64,000 nt of DNA from Monoplex corrugatus (taxonomy: Eukaryota; Mollusca; Gastropoda; Littorinimorpha; Ranellidae), in NCBI GenBank assembly GCA_030674185.1, contig CM060312.1:34719362-34783361 (forward strand), given 5' to 3'. The position numbers and the translations under genes are program-made. The notes under the pieces are model-generated. The model made no database searches, was not told the origin of the DNA, and saw only the letters and a list, made by a program, of their open reading frames with translations. Below, piece after piece: positions 23,500 through 33,987 of this stretch; within the stretch, counting starts at the first letter, position 1, and every line of letters begins with the position of its first letter.

Positions 23500-23690
23500 A
23501 GTTCCCAATTCCATCCAACTGTTACAGTGAACTGGGTTCCCGACATTCTCCAGGGTCTAGGGAGGGGAAAATAGCGAAGAAGATGAGATGGGGGCATTGT
23601 TCTCAAAATGCTGTCCCCTAGAAAAGTCGTGATCTCTACCACCTCATTCCCGTAAGACTTCCAGTCTATGAGACAACCCTTACCTTACAC
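23500..23690 (+). repeat. SINE-A family, diverged copy
   Basis: Contains 'ccatccaactgttacagtg', a purine-rich spacer and the 3' block 'gtgatctctaccacctcattcc'. It directly follows R2 copy d. The head is not clear. Confidence 0.5.
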
Positions 23691-24231
23691 ACAGATAGGC
23701 TGACAGAATTCAAGACTTTGAGACCACGTACCGTCTGGTACCGTCAGTTGAGTCGAGACAAAAGTCATACATAACTCATTAAGATTCTTTTTTTTATGAC
23801 AAATTTCGTGTCGCTGTTGTTGTAATCCTGGAAATCAACTTGTTTACAAGAACAATCCAATTAATAAAAAATGAACTAAAAAACAGAACGGGAGATTAAA
23901 TCAAGACAGGAAAAGATAAACGCGCACTTATCAACAGAAACAAACTAATAGGAGAAGGCCTACTATTCTTGCTCTATTGCTAGGGCCACGATCGTTACGA
24001 ACATTGTTCTAATCGCAAAAAAGATCTTAGAGCAGTAACATTACGTTTTCATTTTCTGTCTTGATGGTTCCTCCACTCCAGCACTGTCCAGACACACATA
24101 CACTGACAAGACCGTTAGTTTTTCTCTTAAACATCTTTCGTTTGCTTGCTTATGTGGTTTGTTTTTTATCTTGGCCAGGCAAATTCGATTCAATGCGTGT
24201 TGTTCGTGGCCCGTCTTTCTACTTAAGGTCA
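23691..24231. other. Spacer without supported gene
   Basis: Two opposite 63-64 codon frames near 24041-24255 lack recognisable features. Confidence 0.5.
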
Positions 24232-24832
24232 AATCAGGTGTCGCCTCACAAATAATCCCGCTTGTTATGCTATAGGGCTGTTTATAGGGTCATATCAGAG
24301 GAGTTGCCTGACAAATAATCCCGCTTGTTATGCTATAGGGCAGTTTATAGGGTCATAGAGGTGTCGCCTGACAAATAATCCCGCTTATGTTATAGGGCTG
24401 TTTATAGGGTCATATCAGAGGAGTTGCCTGACAAATAATCCCACTTATGCTATAGGGCTGTTTATAGGGTCATATCAGAGGAGTTGCCTGACAAATAATC
24501 CCACTTATGTTATAGGGCTGTTTATAGGGTCATATCAGAGGAGTTGCCTGACAAATAATCCCGCTTATGTTATAGGGCTGTTTATAGGGTCATATCAGAG
24601 GAGTTGCCTGACAAATAATCCCGCTTATGTTATAGGGCTGTTTATAGGGTCATATCAGAGGAGTTGCCTGACAAATAATCCCGCTTCTTAGGCTATAGGG
24701 CTGTTTATGGGGTCATATCAGAGGTATCACCTAACAAATAATCCCGCTTGTTAGGCTATAGGGCTGTTTATAGGGTCATATCAGAGGTGTCGCCTAACAA
24801 ATAATCCCACTTATTATGCTATAGGGCTAAAA
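24232..24832 (+). repeat. 60-bp tandem repeat, ~10 units
   Basis: Units read 'gcctgacaaataatcccgct', then 'tatgctatagggctg', then 'tttatagggtcatatcagag'. Central units (24421-24660) are exactly 60 bp and almost identical. Outer units differ by 'ggagttgcc' versus 'ggtgtcgcc' and by 2-4 bp length changes, the usual gradient of a homogenised array. No frame persists. Confidence 0.95.
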
Positions 24833-25554
24833 TCCATGAACTTTTTGTTTGTTTGTTTTAAATAAATCTGCAATGCAAGTGACCGAAACTATCAGAACTA
24901 CCACAGAAGGTAGAACCCCCCCCCCCTCTCTCTCTCTCTCTCAAATTATCTTTACAAGCACCCCTTCAGTAGGGGCTACGGCCTTTCTTGAATAAAAATT
25001 CTGAAGCCTGAACTCTCTCTCTCTCACTCTGTTTCCAGTGAAGTAGCGCACGGCTGGAGGGAGACCTTAACCATTCGACAACCAGCCTACTAAAGTTGTT
25101 ACAACAAAAACCACTGGAGCGCCTTCGATCAGGTTTGCTAGCTGGAATAATTCATAGGGGCTGGCAGGGCGAAAGAATTGCTTACATAACCCTTCCCCTC
25201 ATTGCTTTCTGCCACTCCTGCCGACCCCCAAGCCCCGCACTTACGCTGCAAAACGCGCTCCCATTGGTGAAAAATCGAGAGAGCTGGAGTCACGCCATAG
25301 CGGCGAGGATTTTGAGACAGAGAGGATTTTTTTTCTTTTTTGGTTCATTTTACCTTTTTTATAATAAGTAAGCGACGAGTGCTGAGAGAGATGGCGGGGG
25401 GTGGGGGGTGAGGGGTGAGGAGAGAGAGATTTTAAGCCAGCTTCAAGCACTGAGAGGGAGGGAAGGAGAGAGGGAGAATTTAGCAAACGTACAAGCTCAA
25501 GACCGTAGAAAATGTGCTGAATCGTTCGTCTTGTGTCAGAAAGCCTGATCCCTT
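24833..25554. other. Spacer with short (CT)n tracts
   Basis: Short C9/(CT)n at 24916-24942. An ATTGG (inverted CCAAT) lies at 25262 in a locally GC-rich stretch (25195-25315), too weak to call a promoter. No gene. Confidence 0.4.
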
Positions 25555-25637
25555 CCTCCCCTTTCCACTCCCCCCCCCCCTCTCTCTCTTCCCTTTCCAA
25601 CTCACAATGCCCCCCCCCCCCCCACCACCACCACCTC
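25555..25637. repeat. poly-C and (CT)n low complexity
   Basis: C-runs at about 25569-25579 and 25610-25623, with CT and CCA units. Confidence 0.9.
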
Positions 25638-25842
25638 CAACCTTTTCTGTGTGGAATTTCTGAGCACATGTGACCACCCACACCTTAATGCTAACTGGAC
25701 CTTACCAAACAGCCCCTTTTCCCCACCTTTCAGGTTCTGGCCACAAACATTGGAAAAGGACTGTGGACTGTGTTCAACCGTTTGATCCTTCGACCCTCCT
25801 CTTACAAAAGAAAACGTGCACAAGCGCGCATACGTGTACGTA

Positions 25843-25910
25843 CACACACCACACACACACACATGTGTCACATACACACACACGTCTCTCTCTCTCACAC
25901 ACACACATAC

Positions 25911-25995
<85 letters not shown>

Positions 25996-25996
25996 C
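25843..25996. repeat. (CA)n-(CT)n compound microsatellite
   Basis: CA-rich 25843-25910, then about 80 bases of CT. All frames over it are His/Thr or Ser/Leu polymers. Confidence 0.95.
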
Positions 25997-26549
25997 CCCC
26001 ACAGCTACAGTAGGACAAATGTATTTACACAGAGTGGTAATAGTGGCGTTACAATTTTCACCTTCCCTTTTTTTATTTTCTTTATATAAGTTTTATAGAG
26101 GACACTAACATATCTTATGAATAATCCAACCAACTTGAAAAATCACAAAATGTTTTATCAATATCAGTAGATTCCGGGGGAGGGGGGGGGGGAATAGCAG
26201 GAGCAATAATTACAATAATATTGCTACCAATAATAATAATAATAATAATAATGAAGATATGTCATCCATCATGATTTATAGAATCCTGCAGCATTAAATG
26301 CCGTTCAGGACTTTTCACATAAGCAAGAGCGTATAAAAATTATATTTAAAGTTTTTTTTCTGCAAGTGATTTTTATTGGTTCTTACTCCTAAACAGTCAT
26401 AACCCATAACACCACACACACCAAACCACACAAACCAACGAAATGACAATATTCACAAACAGAAACAACACAAGCGCTAGAATAGGCAAATAAACCAGCA
26501 GATCTATATAAGCAGACAGATAACATACACAGAAATTAAAGGTTTGTCC
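25997..26549. other. Spacer
   Basis: A G-run lies at about 26177-26191 and (AAT)n at 26229-26252. No gene. Confidence 0.6.
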
Positions 26550-26790
26550 GCTTTCTGGGTACGCTGGCTCTGGAAACAGAACCGTGGACCACGATCAGAT
26601 AACTCGAGTTCAATCCCAGCCTGCTCGCAACATAAAAGCTGGCCTGTTTGCTGTCCATCTTAATGTTTCAGTCAATCTGGTGGTGTCAGCTTAGGTATAG
26701 GTCATGTATCCCTCCGCCTCTATTTCAGGACCTTGCCAGCACAAAAGGATTTGCGCAGGCTCAAGAAATCTGCTACAATATAGATTTCGT
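26550..26790 (+). repeat. SINE-D family copy
   Basis: The tRNA-like head carries a B-box-like 'gagttcaatcccagc'. It is followed by 'ggcctgtttgctgtccatct', 'taatgtttcag', 'tctggtggtgtcagctta', 'ttcaggaccttgccag' and 'ttgcgcaggct'. The same order is found at 42450-42985 (two copies) and reversed at 28259-28475. The A box is not obvious. The 3' end is approximate. Confidence 0.65.
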
Positions 26791-27721
26791 CTGCCAGAAT
26801 ACAGACGACGGTTATCATCCTCATCGACATCATCATCATCATCGCATTGTAAAAATTGTGCCAGCTTCTGTGGCCATTACGTTAGCGTAGAAAATAGGAC
26901 GGGAAAAATAAATATGAACACAAAGGTAACCTCCCTAAGTGCGACAATCCTAAAATAAAATAAAAAGAAGAAGGGGGGGGGGGGGGGAAGAGATAATACA
27001 GATGACGGATTGGGTAGAGTCCACGTAAAATTGTCCAAACTCGAATTCGTCTTGAATAAACACCAAACTTTTGATACATTTTTTAAGCAGCTAGAATATA
27101 ATTTTGATATCAACAGCCTGACACACACACACACACAAAAAAAAACAAAAAACTCGCCTTCAATATCTATTTTTTGAAATGACAACCCTTATGTTTTTCA
27201 TAATTATACATCTTTAAAGGCAAATCAGGTTTAAAACTTTATATCTGCACACTAGTTTAACACCAGTCAAAATTTCATATATCTGCTTGCATCAGTATAG
27301 TAACTGCCATTTCTTGCCCGTTGTCTATCATCGTGTGCCTTGCTATGAAGTTTGGAAATGACCACAACTATACGATACACAAACTGCAATCACAGGAACA
27401 CGTGTGTTTGCATTCTAAACCGCTTGCACTGGAGTAAAAAGTCAAGTGATCTGCAGTCCGTTTTTCTTTGTTCTTTCGTTCCTTCGTTTGTTTGTTTCTT
27501 TCTTTCTTTTCTTCTATCTTTCTTTCTGTGTAACTCGGTGTGTTTATCAAAATTCATATACTGACTTATTTTAATCAGGTCTTGTGGGTTCACTCCCCAG
27601 GACTGTCTGTATGAAACGGTTAAAAGTTTTTGCGTTCGTTTAAGATTATTATTGTTTTGTTTTGTTTTGTTTTTTGTTTTTGTTTTTTAGTTCGTTTCAG
27701 ATTATTATTTTTTTGTTTGTT
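26791..27721. other. Spacer with simple repeats
   Basis: (CAT)n near 26821-26842, a G-run at about 26975-26988, a short (CA)n at 27120-27137, and TTTC/TTTG-rich sequence at 27470-27700. No gene. Confidence 0.6.
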
Positions 27722-27775
27722 TGCTTTGTTTAAAGCCCAGCTTACTGCGTAGAGCCATATCAGGGCTATAACCGT
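27722..27775 (-). repeat. SINE-C tail fragment
   Basis: On the minus strand it reads 'tagccctgatatggctcta' then 'agctgggctttaaacaaa'. It matches the 3' ends at 34378-34406 and 42222-42290. Confidence 0.55.
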
Positions 27776-28039
27776 TTGAAACACACACAATACTTCAACA
27801 GGAAAACTAGGAAAAGAACATTAAGTACACATAATGACATATCAATGCATTCGTGCACATAATCAAAGATGATGCCCCTGGTGTTGACCACTCCGTCCAA
27901 TTTATCACACAGGGGATTAAAAAAAACCATACCTGAATACAAATTTAAACATTACTAAGGACATTAAAACACACAAATACAAACGGGCCAAAATTACCTA
28001 AACTTGCTTCCGCATATCACATTTCCATAGAGCCAAAAC
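27776..28039. other. A/T-rich spacer
   Basis: No feature supported. Confidence 0.5.
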
Positions 28040-28258
28040 TGCACATAAACCAGTCCTCAGGGAAAATACGTAAGACTTTATCGAACACATACAGATGAGT
28101 AAACCAGCAAGGCAGAAACTGATAGGAAGAAATGACAGAAAGAAATGAACAAGGCAGAGACAGAGCGACAGAAGAGAAGAAATTTCTAGCACAGAATATC
28201 CAGAAGGTGGGGATACTATGTATACCGAAAGAGCTTCCGGCATCCCCACGGGGGAGTT
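28040..28258 (-). repeat. Dispersed repeat family X, copy
   Basis: Reverse complement of 30098-30310. Shared blocks include the 'gtaagactttatcgaacaca' / 'tgtttgataaagtcttac' pair, 'accagcaaggcagaaa', 'aatttctagcac' and 'ggggatactatgtatac'. It ends at 'catccccacggggg'. The two copies face each other about 1.9 kb apart. Confidence 0.7.
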
Positions 28259-28475
28259 TGTTTAGGAGGAATTCACCGCACTCGGACAGCTCCACATGCC
28301 CTCCACCCAAATCTGCCAGCAATCATCTAGCAGACCCCTCAGCCTGAATAACATCCCATACACTGGCAAGATTTTGAAATAGGGCGGGGAAGGGGGGTGG
28401 GGGTGGAGAGGGATCCATGAAACACTAAGCTGACACCACCACAATAACAAACATTAAGATGGACAGCGAATAGGT
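28259..28475 (-). repeat. SINE-D family, 3' portion
   Basis: On the minus strand: 'ctgtccatcttaatgtttg', 'gtggtgtcagcttagtgttt', 'caaaatcttgccag', 'caggctgagg', 'ggcagatttgggtggaggg' and 'gtccgagtgcggtgaatt'. It abuts repeat X at one end and the L2x insertion at the other. Confidence 0.7.
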
Positions 28476-28489
28476 CAGTTTTTAGTGTT

Positions 28490-28897
28490 GCTGGCTGAGA
28501 CTCAATTGTTTTCTTTGCTGTCCATGGAACTCCCAACTTGCTTCTTAGAAACCGCATTTCGACTACCTCAAACAAACGAGACAGTCTTGATGGGGGCAGA
28601 TACAAGAAGACCATTGATAAGGAAGATTAGCAAAAGGAGGATTAGGAAAAGACAAGCAACATTTATAGGCCATTTTATGAGGAAAGGAGAATTAGAGCAC
28701 CTGGTCACAACAGGAAAGCTGGAGGGAAAGAGAACACCAGGTAGACCCAGGGAGAATATATTGGTCGGACTTGCATGGTGGCTGAGGACAGAAAGCGTGG
28801 AAGATGTACTTGCAGCGACAAGGAATAGATGCATATGGAGGGCCATGATCGCCAACGCCATGCGGCAGGGCACATAATGATGATGGCTGAGACTGAA
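28490..28897 (+). mobile_element. L2x retrotransposon insertion with 5' inversion and target duplication
   Basis: The insertion is flanked by 'gctggctgagactcaa' (28490-28505) and 'gatggctgagactgaa' (28882-28897), 14 of 16 identical. The 3' part (28568-28881, plus strand) reads NETVLMGADT, later GHFMRKGELEHLV, GKLEGKRTPGRPR and WRAMIANAMRQGT, then ends in ATGATG. The 5' part (28506-28567) lies in the opposite orientation and encodes, on the minus strand, EVVEMRFLRSKLG and TAKKT. In the 12.7-kb copy TAKKT and NETVL are consecutive. This is the known signature of twin priming during LINE insertion. The element is truncated and not functional. Confidence 0.85.
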
Positions 28898-29052
28898 CTC
28901 AAGATATTAGATCTTGAGTCCAAATGGTTTAGTTATGATAACAGCAAGGTTTTTTATCCACTGTAGTATCGAAACGGATGTCAGTGAACTTTGTCATGGG
29001 CAAGCAACATCAAGTACACGGAAAACGAGACGGAGAAAGGGGAGAGAAACGG
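28898..29052. other. Spacer
   Basis: No feature supported. Confidence 0.5.
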
Positions 29053-29124
29053 GAGAGGGTTAAAGGAGGAAGGGAGAGGGTTAAAGGAGGAAGGGAGAGG
29101 GTTAAAGGAGGAAGGGAGAGGTTT
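29053..29124. repeat. 21-bp tandem repeat, three units
   Basis: Three copies of 'gagagggttaaaggaggaag'-type units. The minus-strand frame shows a repeated Ser-Phe-Asn-Pro-Leu-Pro-Ser heptad because 21 is a multiple of three. Confidence 0.9.
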
Positions 29125-29164
29125 CATACTCGAAGCCTTGACGTGAAAACCCACGTTATTTCCT

Positions 29165-29487
29165 CTGAGCTCTCGCTCTCGCTCGCGCTCGCGCTCTCTC
29201 TCTCTCGCTCTCTCTCTCTGTGCGTGTGTGTCTCCCGCTGTACATGCGCATGTTAGTACGTGCGAATGTATGTATGTGTATTTCTCTCTGTGTGTGCATG
29301 CAGTTGTGTTCCTGTGTGTGTGTGTGCGCGCGCGCGTGTGCATGCGTATGTGCAACGCATGCATGTTTGTGTATCTTGTACGTGCGTGTGTAGGTGTTTG
29401 TGAATGTGACGAGAGAGAGAGAGAATATGTGTGCGTATTTGCGTGTGTGCGTATTTGCGTGTGCCCGTATAAGTGAGTGAGAGAGAG

Positions 29488-29558
<71 letters not shown>

Positions 29559-29677
29559 CGCGCGCGTTTGTGTGTGTATGTGTGTGTGTGTGTGAGTCTG
29601 CGCGCGCGGTAGGTGTGTGTGTATGTGTGTGCGCGCGCGGTAGGTGTGTGTGTATGTGTGCGCGCGCGCTCGCGCGC

Positions 29678-29709
<32 letters not shown>

Positions 29710-29710
29710 T
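29165..29710. repeat. CT, GT and GC alternating region, Z-DNA prone
   Basis: CT/GC mix at 29170-29220, degenerate GT/ATGC at 29220-29470, perfect (GT)n at 29491-29549 joined to (GC)n at 29550-29567, then two 'gcgcgcggtaggtgtgtgtg' units and further (GC)n and (GT)n to 29709. The 263-codon minus frame over it is a His/Thr polymer. Confidence 0.9.
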
Positions 29711-29851
29711 TCTTGGTGTATTAGCGGGGCAAGAAGAGAAAGAAACATGCGAGAAGAGACAAGCACTGACACCTCGTTAACCTTGCAGAACTGTCAGCAG
29801 CCACTGAGGGCAGACTAAGTACTACTCCTACTGTCGTGTTCTGGGGTCATT

Positions 29852-30085
29852 CCAGGAGGCCAGCCTGGCGCAGAGGTTACACCCCCCCCCCCTTCCCATC
29901 TTACTGCACGTGTTCGAACCTAACTCGGAAAAACAACCTCGCTCAGTCCACCCAGCTGTTAATATGCACCTGACCTTGTTTAGTCGTGGGGATGGCAACG
30001 CAGAGAAGGAGAACACCGTCACCGCCCTCATAATTTATGCTCGCCCCGAGAAAAGTGGAGGCCTCTACCACCTCACTATGATCAG
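29852..30085 (+). repeat. SINE-A family, near full-length copy
   Basis: The head 'ggccagcctggcgcagaggt' is followed, after a C-run (29881-29892), by a B-box-like 'gtgttcgaacc'. Then come the conserved middle 'cagtccacccagctgttaat' and 'gcacctgacc', a purine-rich part, 'cctcataatttatgctcgcc' and the 3' block 'ggcctctaccacctcact'. It matches 9541-9790 over its length. Confidence 0.75.
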
Positions 30086-30097
30086 GTTAGCTCAGTT

Positions 30098-30310
30098 GGT
30101 TCCCCCCCTTAGGGATGCCAGTTGTTCTCTCAGTATACATAGTATCCCCATCTTCTGGAAATTCAGTGCTAGAAATTTCCTCTTTTCTGTCGCTCTCTTT
30201 GTTTCTGCCTTGCTCTTTTGCTTTGTCGTTTCTTCCTATCGATTTTCTGCTTTGCTGGTCCATTCACCTGTATGTGTTTGATAAAGTCTTACGCACTCTC
30301 TCTTACCCAC
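30098..30310 (+). repeat. Dispersed repeat family X, copy
   Basis: Runs from 'gttcccccccttagggatg' through 'tccccatcttctggaaattc' and a CT-rich body to 'gtgtttgataaagtcttacg'. Partner of 28040-28258 (inverted) and 190-300. Confidence 0.7.
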
Positions 30311-30334
30311 AATTCCTGCCTTATGAACATAGCA

Positions 30335-30622
30335 AAGAAAAGGAGGCAGACACAAGATCATTAATAAAAAAGATTTAAAATAAAATAAAAAGACAAGCGA
30401 CATTCATAGGACATTTTATGAGGAAAGAGAAATTAGAGCACCTGGTCACAACAGGAAAGCTGGAGGGAAAGAGAACACCAGGTAGACCCCAGGGAGAAGA
30501 TACTGGACGGACTTGCAGGGTGGCTGAGGACAGAGAGGGTGAGAGATGTACCTGCAGCGACAAGGGATAGATTGGTATGGAAGGCCATGATCACAAACGC
30601 CATGCGGCAGAGCACATGATGA
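30335..30622 (+). pseudogene. L2x retrotransposon 3' end
   Basis: Nucleotide match to 28600-28881, including 'gacattttatgaggaaag', 'gcacctggtcacaacaggaa' and 'gccatgcggcagagcaca', followed by atgatga. One inserted C ('agaccccaggg') and other changes break the frame. Target duplications were not found. Confidence 0.8.
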
Positions 30623-30829
30623 TTATAACGATGGGCATAGCGAGCTAACTACTAAGCCAACAGACCCTAATACGACAGAGGGTATGAGACAACCATCATC
30701 CTTGAGTCCTCCCGACTCCGCCGGTCCTATCGTGTCACCGCTGACTGTTTTTTCTGTACAACTACACACGTTTATGTGTACCTGCTTGTTTGCTTGTCAA
30801 AGGCTTCTATCGAAAAAAGTAGTTTTGAC

Positions 30830-31617
30830 AAACTAGTTTTGTTTTAAACGTAAACTTATAAGCTTTTTTTTTTTGTTGTGGTTGACCATCTAGTTTTGTT
30901 TTAAAGATAAGTTTACAAGCTTTTTTCACAGTCTAGTTTTCTTTCAAAAGAGAAATTTACAAGCTTTCTTTTTATTTTTTTTTATTTTTATTTTTTTGAC
31001 AAACTAGTTTTCTTTTAAAGGGAAATTTACAAGTTTTTTTGGGTTTTTTGACAGACTAGTTTTATTTTAAAGGCAACTTTACAGGCTTTTGTCGACAGCC
31101 TAGTTTCATTTTAAACGTAAATTTACAAGCTTTTTTTGACAATCTAGTTTTGTTTTAAAGGTAAATTTACAAGCTTTTATTCGACAGTCTAGTTTTGTTT
31201 TAAAGATAAATTTACAAGCTTTTCAGACACTCGTTTTGTTTTAAAGGGTAAATTTACAAGCTTTTTTAGACACTCGTTTTGTTTTAAAGGTAAATTTACA
31301 AGCTTTTTTCGACACTCTAGCTTTGTTTTAAAGATAAATTTACAAGCTTTTTTTTTTAGACAGTCTCGTTTTTGTTTTAACGGTAAATTTACAAGGTTTT
31401 TTTTTTTTGTTTTGGGGTTTTTTTTACAGTCTTTTGTTTTAACGATAAATTTACAAGCTTTTCTTTTTTGACAGTCTAGTTTGTTTTGTTTTTTTGACGG
31501 AAAATTTACTTTTTTTTTTTTTTTTTTTTGACAGTATAGTTTTGTTTTAAAGGTATGTACATTTACACACTCTTTTTTCACAGTCTAGTTTTGTTTCACA
31601 GGTAAATTTACATGCTT
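30830..31617 (+). repeat. ~44-bp T-rich tandem repeat, ~16 units
   Basis: Units combine 'gacagtctagttttgtttta', 'aaggtaaatttacaagct' and a variable poly-T linker of 5-20 bases. Unit spacing ranges from about 42 to 65 bp because the poly-T grows and shrinks. The 130-codon minus frame (31189-31581, Lys-rich, 'KACKF'/'KLVNLPLKQN' motifs) is a translation of the array. Confidence 0.9.
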
Positions 31618-31629
31618 TCATGTTCGGCG

Positions 31630-31665
31630 AGATGGTAGTGTTGTGTGGTGTGTGTGTGTGTGTGG

Positions 31666-31709
<44 letters not shown>

Positions 31710-31712
31710 TGT

Positions 31713-31746
<34 letters not shown>

Positions 31747-32330
31747 GTGTGTGTGTTGTGTGTGTGTGTGGTGTGTGTGTGTTGTGGTGTGTGTGTGCGT
31801 GTGTGTGCGGTGTGCGTGTGTGCGTGTGTGTGTGTGTATGTGTGCGGCGCGGGTGTGTGTGCGTGTGGCGCGCGGCGTGTGTGTGTGTCTGTGCGGGCGT
31901 GTGTGTGTTGTGCGGGCGCGTGTGTGTGTGTGTTGTGGGTGTTTGGTGTGTGTGTCTGTGGGTGGTGTGTGTGTTGTGTGTGTACTGCAAGTGTGTAAGT
32001 GTGTGTGGGGGAGCGCGCGTTCCTGTGCGAGAGCATGTGTGTCTGTGTGGACGTGCGTGTATGTGTCCATTATTGTGGTTAATTGCGTGCAGCGGTCAGT
32101 CCGTCAGTCGGGATCAATAATACGCTGGCAAACGTCGCTGCGTGCATGTGTGGCGTTTTCTTTTGTGTTCGTATTCGTTCTTTAATTTAACGTCTGTTCA
32201 CTTTTGTGTGTGTGTGTGTGTGTTGTGTGTGTTGTGTGTGTGTGTGCGTGTGTGTGTGGTGTGGTGTGGTGCGTGTGCGTGCGTGCGTGCGTGCGGCGTG
32301 GTGCGTGCGTGCGTGTGTGCGTGGTCAGAT
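31630..32330. repeat. (GT)n-rich region with GTGTTGTG and GCGTGCGT variants
   Basis: Perfect and imperfect GT at 31646-31990, degenerate to 32070, unique 32071-32204, then GT and GCGT to 32330. Six frames of 64-180 codons here are Val/Cys or Thr/His polymers. Confidence 0.9.
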
Positions 32331-32489
32331 CAATAATGTGATGGCAACCATCGCTGTCGTCCTTTGCATAAGTTACCGCGTCCTCACCTCGTTCAAAGAC
32401 CGCGACTTTCTGGTCAACTCGGCCTGCACGTTACACACACATTGTACACGCGCTTGCACGCGCGCACGCACACTCTAAACTACAACAAG
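32331..32489. other. Spacer
   Basis: No feature supported. Confidence 0.5.
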
Positions 32490-33010
32490 ACGTTATTCCG
32501 GAGGTGTCAGTGTACATGAGGCAAATTTCCTCCCCCCCCCCCCCCCCCCCCCAACTTCCCAAGGATGATTACATCCGGTGTCAGTGTACAATTTGATAAA
32601 TTACCTTCCCCCAACTTCCTAGGATGATTACATCGGGTGTCAGTGTACAATTTGATAAATTCCCTTACCCCCAACTTCCTTAGGATGATTATTATCCTGA
32701 ATTGGAATACAGTTAGATAGATTCCCTTCCCCATATTCCCCAGGATGATTATATCCGGTGTCAGTGCATAATTAGATACATTCCTTTCTCCCATCTTCCC
32801 TACGATGATTATATCCGGTGTTATGTACAAGTGGATAAACTCCCCTCCAACTTCCCTGGGATGGTTATTTCCGGTGTCAATTGTAACCAATTGTGATAAC
32901 TATCTTTCCCTTCCCCCAACTTCCCTAGGATGATTACATCCGGTGTCAGTGTACAATTTGATAAATTACCTTCCCCCAACTTCCCTAGGATGATTGTATC
33001 CCTGTTGGCC
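32490..33010 (+). repeat. ~59-bp tandem repeat, ~9 degenerate units
   Basis: Units contain 'ggatgattacatccggtgtc', 'agtgtacaatttgataaatt' and 'ccttcccccaacttcc'. A C-run of about 20 (32532-32552) has expanded inside one unit. Minus-strand frames show a period-20 protein pattern (PDIIIxGKLGEGN...), an effect of the unit length. Confidence 0.9.
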
Positions 33011-33987
33011 ATGTAACCGAAGCACGTCTTGAACTTGTACTTCTGCGCAATTCTCCCTCACTCCTTCCCTCCCTCTCAATGCTTGAAGCGTGCTTAGAAA
33101 CTCATCTCTCTCTCTCTCTTCCTCTCTCTCAGTATTTCGCTTATTTAAGATAAAAAGAAAGGTAAAATGAAAAAAAATTCCTCTTTCTTTCTCTCTCCCT
33201 CTCTCTCTCTTATTTTTCAAATTATTTTATATCCAAATTCAGCCTATCCTGGGGTCCAAATGAACATGCCAAATAAAAAAGTCCACACTTATGCTATAAA
33301 AATGTTTACTGGTGTACCGTTCCATGCCTCAAGTGAATTCATGTATGGAGAAATCGGCAGATAACTTCTTCACATAAGAACGTAATGTGACTGCATAAAA
33401 TACTCGTTAAAAATTACTACAACAAAGAGACTTTGAAGACAAGCACACGAAATATCATTACAAGATCAGTCTAAAGAATTTAACCGAGTGTCACAAAAAC
33501 AAAAACAAAAAAAAATAAAATGAAACTATAGTCTACTAGCAGGAAATCGTTTTGGTACTGTCTGGTTGAACCAAGGTGTTGGTTCTAAAACGTTTTATTA
33601 TTGAATTTATTTAAACACCGACTCGGTGCTAATTTTACTCAAATCTGGCATTCAAATATAGAAAGCCATGCAAAGTACACTTGGTTCTATTTCTTTAAAG
33701 ATGTGTTTCAACCCGAAATCTCCTCTCTCTCTCTGTCTCTCTCGTCTCTCTCTCTCTTTCTCCAATCCCCTTACGCTTCCCTCCCCTTTCTCGTTCCATC
33801 CCCACCCCACTCAATACAGCAATGGTATTATAACTCCTACCATAAAGTGCAAAAGGTTGAATCTCCACGCAGAAAACTCAAAAAGTACACACAGAACTGG
33901 TTCTTGATTACAACAATCGCTGGAAAATGTATTCAAGTCTTAAACACTCCTCGGTGGAAGTTACCATGTTGCCACATGTAGCAGCCG
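33011..33987. other. Spacer with (CT)n tracts
   Basis: CT-rich 33100-33135, 33186-33212 and 33720-33765. Otherwise no supported feature. Confidence 0.5.

Noticed and set aside
25195..25315. Second promoter candidate
   Set aside because: It has one inverted CCAAT and local GC richness only, with no other core or NRF1-like site.
28568..28877. A host gene encoding the GKLEGKRTPGRPR-type protein
   Set aside because: The sequence recurs in three other decayed copies and ends in an ATGATG tail with target duplications, so it is retrotransposon.
28981..29772. 263-codon minus-strand frame rich in His and Thr
   Set aside because: It is a translation of CT, GT and GC microsatellites; the opposite strand gives equally long Val/Cys frames.
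31620..32185. Several 117-180 codon Cys/Val frames on both strands
   Set aside because: These are translations of (GT)n. All six frames are open, which is expected of this dinucleotide.
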